Of a stretch of DNA of 14,529 nucleotides, positions 13,737 to 14,529 are shown piece after piece (the first letter of the stretch is position 1; every line of letters starts with the position of its first letter). Source of the DNA: an uncultured Propioniciclava sp. GTDB lineage: Bacteria; Actinomycetota; Actinomycetes; Propionibacteriales; Propionibacteriaceae. A program made the position numbers and the translations under genes. The stretch lies in the NCBI GenBank assembly GCA_937872005.1, contig CALMPQ010000414.1, positions 1 to 14,529 on the forward strand, given 5' to 3'. The notes beneath the pieces were generated by a model that did no database searches, was not told where the DNA came from, and saw only the letters and a list, made by a program, of their open reading frames with translations.

Positions 13737-13766
13737 ACGCTACGCCCGCACGGGGGACCCGGTCAA
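13737..13766 (-). promoter_or_regulatory. Candidate promoter of the ABC exporter operon
   Basis: On the minus strand TTGACC (13766-13761) and TAGCGT (13742-13737) are separated by 18 nt, near the sigma-70 type consensus spacing. The -35 overlaps the vapC stop codon. Transcription would begin near 13730, giving a leader of about 180 nt holding the palindromes and the 22-codon ORF. Confidence 0.4.
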
Positions 13767-14176
13767 TCAGAGGCTGGCAAGGGCACCAGCCGGACCGGCA
13801 CGCCGCGCACCGCGCGCGCCAGCTTGGCATCGCAAGTCAGAAGTTCCCCCGAGACGAGTTCGGCCAGGGCGACGTAGTGGGCGTCGTACACCGCGTGGGC
13901 TGATGCCAAGCCCCACACGCGGGGCGCCAGGGCCAGCGCGCTGACCACCTCGAGCTGCAACTCCCCCAAGCGCCGAACGGCCGCCCCGGCCTCTCGTTCC
14001 GAGATGACGCCCCCACGCCACAGACCGCGGAGTGCGCTGAGCACTTCGCCGACCATCAGGTCGGGGGCGTGGACGGCGTCGGCCACCCGGATGAGCTCCC
14101 ACACCTCGGCACCCTGCTGGGTCCCCAGCAGGAACTCGACGCAGGCGGACGCGTCGAGGATGACCGGCCCCGTCAC
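13763..14176 (-). CDS. vapC: VapC-type PIN-domain ribonuclease toxin
   Basis: A 137-residue PIN-domain protein, the standard length for VapC toxins, which cleave RNA with Mg2+ or Mn2+. The acidic active-site residues are Asp8 (VILDASACVEFLL), Glu44 (MVGEVLSALR), Asp98 (VYDAHYVALAE) and Asp116 (LLTCDAKLA), so it looks catalytically complete. The GTG start at 14176 overlaps the stop of the antitoxin gene as GTGA, the usual coupling that keeps antitoxin ahead of toxin. The RNA target cannot be told from sequence. The stop codon overlaps the -35 of the predicted exporter promoter. Confidence 0.9.
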   Translation of the reverse strand: MTGPVILDASACVEFLLGTQQGAEVWELIRVADAVHAPDLMVGEVLSALRGLWRGGVISEREAGAAVRRLGELQLEVVSALALAPRVWGLASAHAVYDAHYVALAELVSGELLTCDAKLARAVRGVPVRLVPLPASD

Positions 14177-14421
14177 GCGTCAGGACCCTCACGGGCATCC
14201 CGCTCGGCGCGGATCAGTTCCGCGGCCCCCACGGAAACTCGCGACCTCGGGTGGTCCTCGCGGATCTCGGCCCAGACCACATCGAGGGTCGGACGCCGGG
14301 CGCTGCGGGACAGCTCAGCCAAGGCGTACTGCGACAGCGACTGGCCCGCGGCCTTCGCCCGGTCCTTGAGGATGCGGGACACGTCGTCGGGGACGTCACG
14401 GATCTGGAGGGTGGTGGCCAT
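14173..14421 (-). CDS. vapB: VapB/FitA-type ribbon-helix-helix antitoxin
   Basis: An 82-residue protein. Residues 1-40 (TLQIRDVPDDVSRILKDRA, then GQSLSQYALAEL) fit the FitA-like ribbon-helix-helix fold that binds the operon's own promoter as a dimer. The C-terminal part, charged and probably flexible, would wrap and block the VapC active site. ATG 14421 is chosen because the RHH strand begins immediately there; an ATG at 14445 would add eight residues coded by the palindrome. Neither start has a well-spaced Shine-Dalgarno, so leaderless translation is possible. It overlaps vapC by 4 nt. Confidence 0.85.
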   Translation of the reverse strand: MATTLQIRDVPDDVSRILKDRAKAAGQSLSQYALAELSRSARRPTLDVVWAEIREDHPRSRVSVGAAELIRAERDAREGPDA

Positions 14422-14438
14422 ACCCCCATCATCCGACA

Positions 14439-14453
14439 CATGCATTCTGCATG
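14439..14453. promoter_or_regulatory. Putative VapBC operator
   Basis: CATGCA (14439-14444) and TGCATG (14448-14453) form a perfect inverted repeat with a 3-nt spacer, 17 nt before the vapB start. Antitoxins of this fold bind such palindromes to repress their own operon; the assignment is by position. Confidence 0.5.
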
Positions 14454-14460
14454 CAAGCCC

Positions 14461-14529
14461 TCAGCGGCGGCGTCCGGTGCCGAAGATCGACCGGGTGATC
14501 TCTCGCCCGAGCTGGGTTCCAGCCGACTT
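14461..14529 (-). CDS. C-terminal tail of a further gene, possibly HerA-like DUF853 ATPase (partial)
   Basis: A frame entering from the right edge ends at TGA 14463-14461, giving 22 residues that include GTQLGREITRSIFGTGRRR. Almost all codons end in G or C. The GREI-x-R-x-[IL]FG-x-x-RR ending recalls the tail of HerA-like (DUF853) helicase proteins, which is a recollection and not a comparison. It stops 40 nt upstream of vapB. Confidence 0.5.
   Translation of the reverse strand, partial: KSAGTQLGREITRSIFGTGRRR

Overview
The window is high-GC DNA with strongly GC-biased third codon positions, frequent GTG starts, tight operons joined by 1 to 8 nt overlaps, and several starts without a Shine-Dalgarno sequence. 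This fits an actinobacterium (Actinomycetota). Propionibacteriaceae or a relative is my guess, from the gene families and not from any search. Coding density is high and no stretch over 300 nt lacks a gene. I see no rRNA, tRNA, CRISPR array or transposase.

Layout. (1) 3-3460, plus strand: the tail of an unknown gene, then a ketone-body operon of a GntP-type permease, a 3-hydroxybutyrate dehydrogenase and an acetyl-CoA acetyltransferase. It would import 3-hydroxybutyrate, oxidise it to acetoacetate and, after CoA activation by an enzyme not seen here, split it to acetyl-CoA. (2) 3478-3559: a large hairpin with perfect 21-bp arms between convergent genes. (3) 3562-5870, minus strand: mntH (NRAMP manganese importer) followed by a one-base-overlapping MntR-type regulator whose reading frame continues into a complete-looking Sfp-type phosphopantetheinyl transferase domain. 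This fusion is the most unusual gene in the window. (4) 6016-6558, plus strand: a DUF1697 protein. (5) 6559-9591, minus strand: a four-gene molybdate operon, beginning with a HTH-Mop regulator and followed by modA, modB and modC, with every junction a 4-nt overlap. (6) 9684-13548, minus strand: two overlapping half-transporter genes forming a strongly asymmetric heterodimeric ABC exporter, preceded by a possible 22-codon leader ORF and a palindromic site. (7) 13763-14421, minus strand: a VapBC-type toxin-antitoxin pair. (8) 14461-14529, minus strand: the C-terminal tail of a further gene, perhaps HerA-like.

The window also holds three families of short palindromic repeats. A 22-nt-period hairpin repeat lies in opposite orientations on either side of the molybdenum regulator gene and forms part of the ModA signal peptide. 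A REP-like motif occurs at two gene starts with different but self-complementary stems. The third is the 82-nt hairpin at 3478-3559. The main points to follow up are the MntR-PPTase fusion, the exporter with one nearly destroyed ATP site and its leader ORF, and the repeats that have become part of genes.
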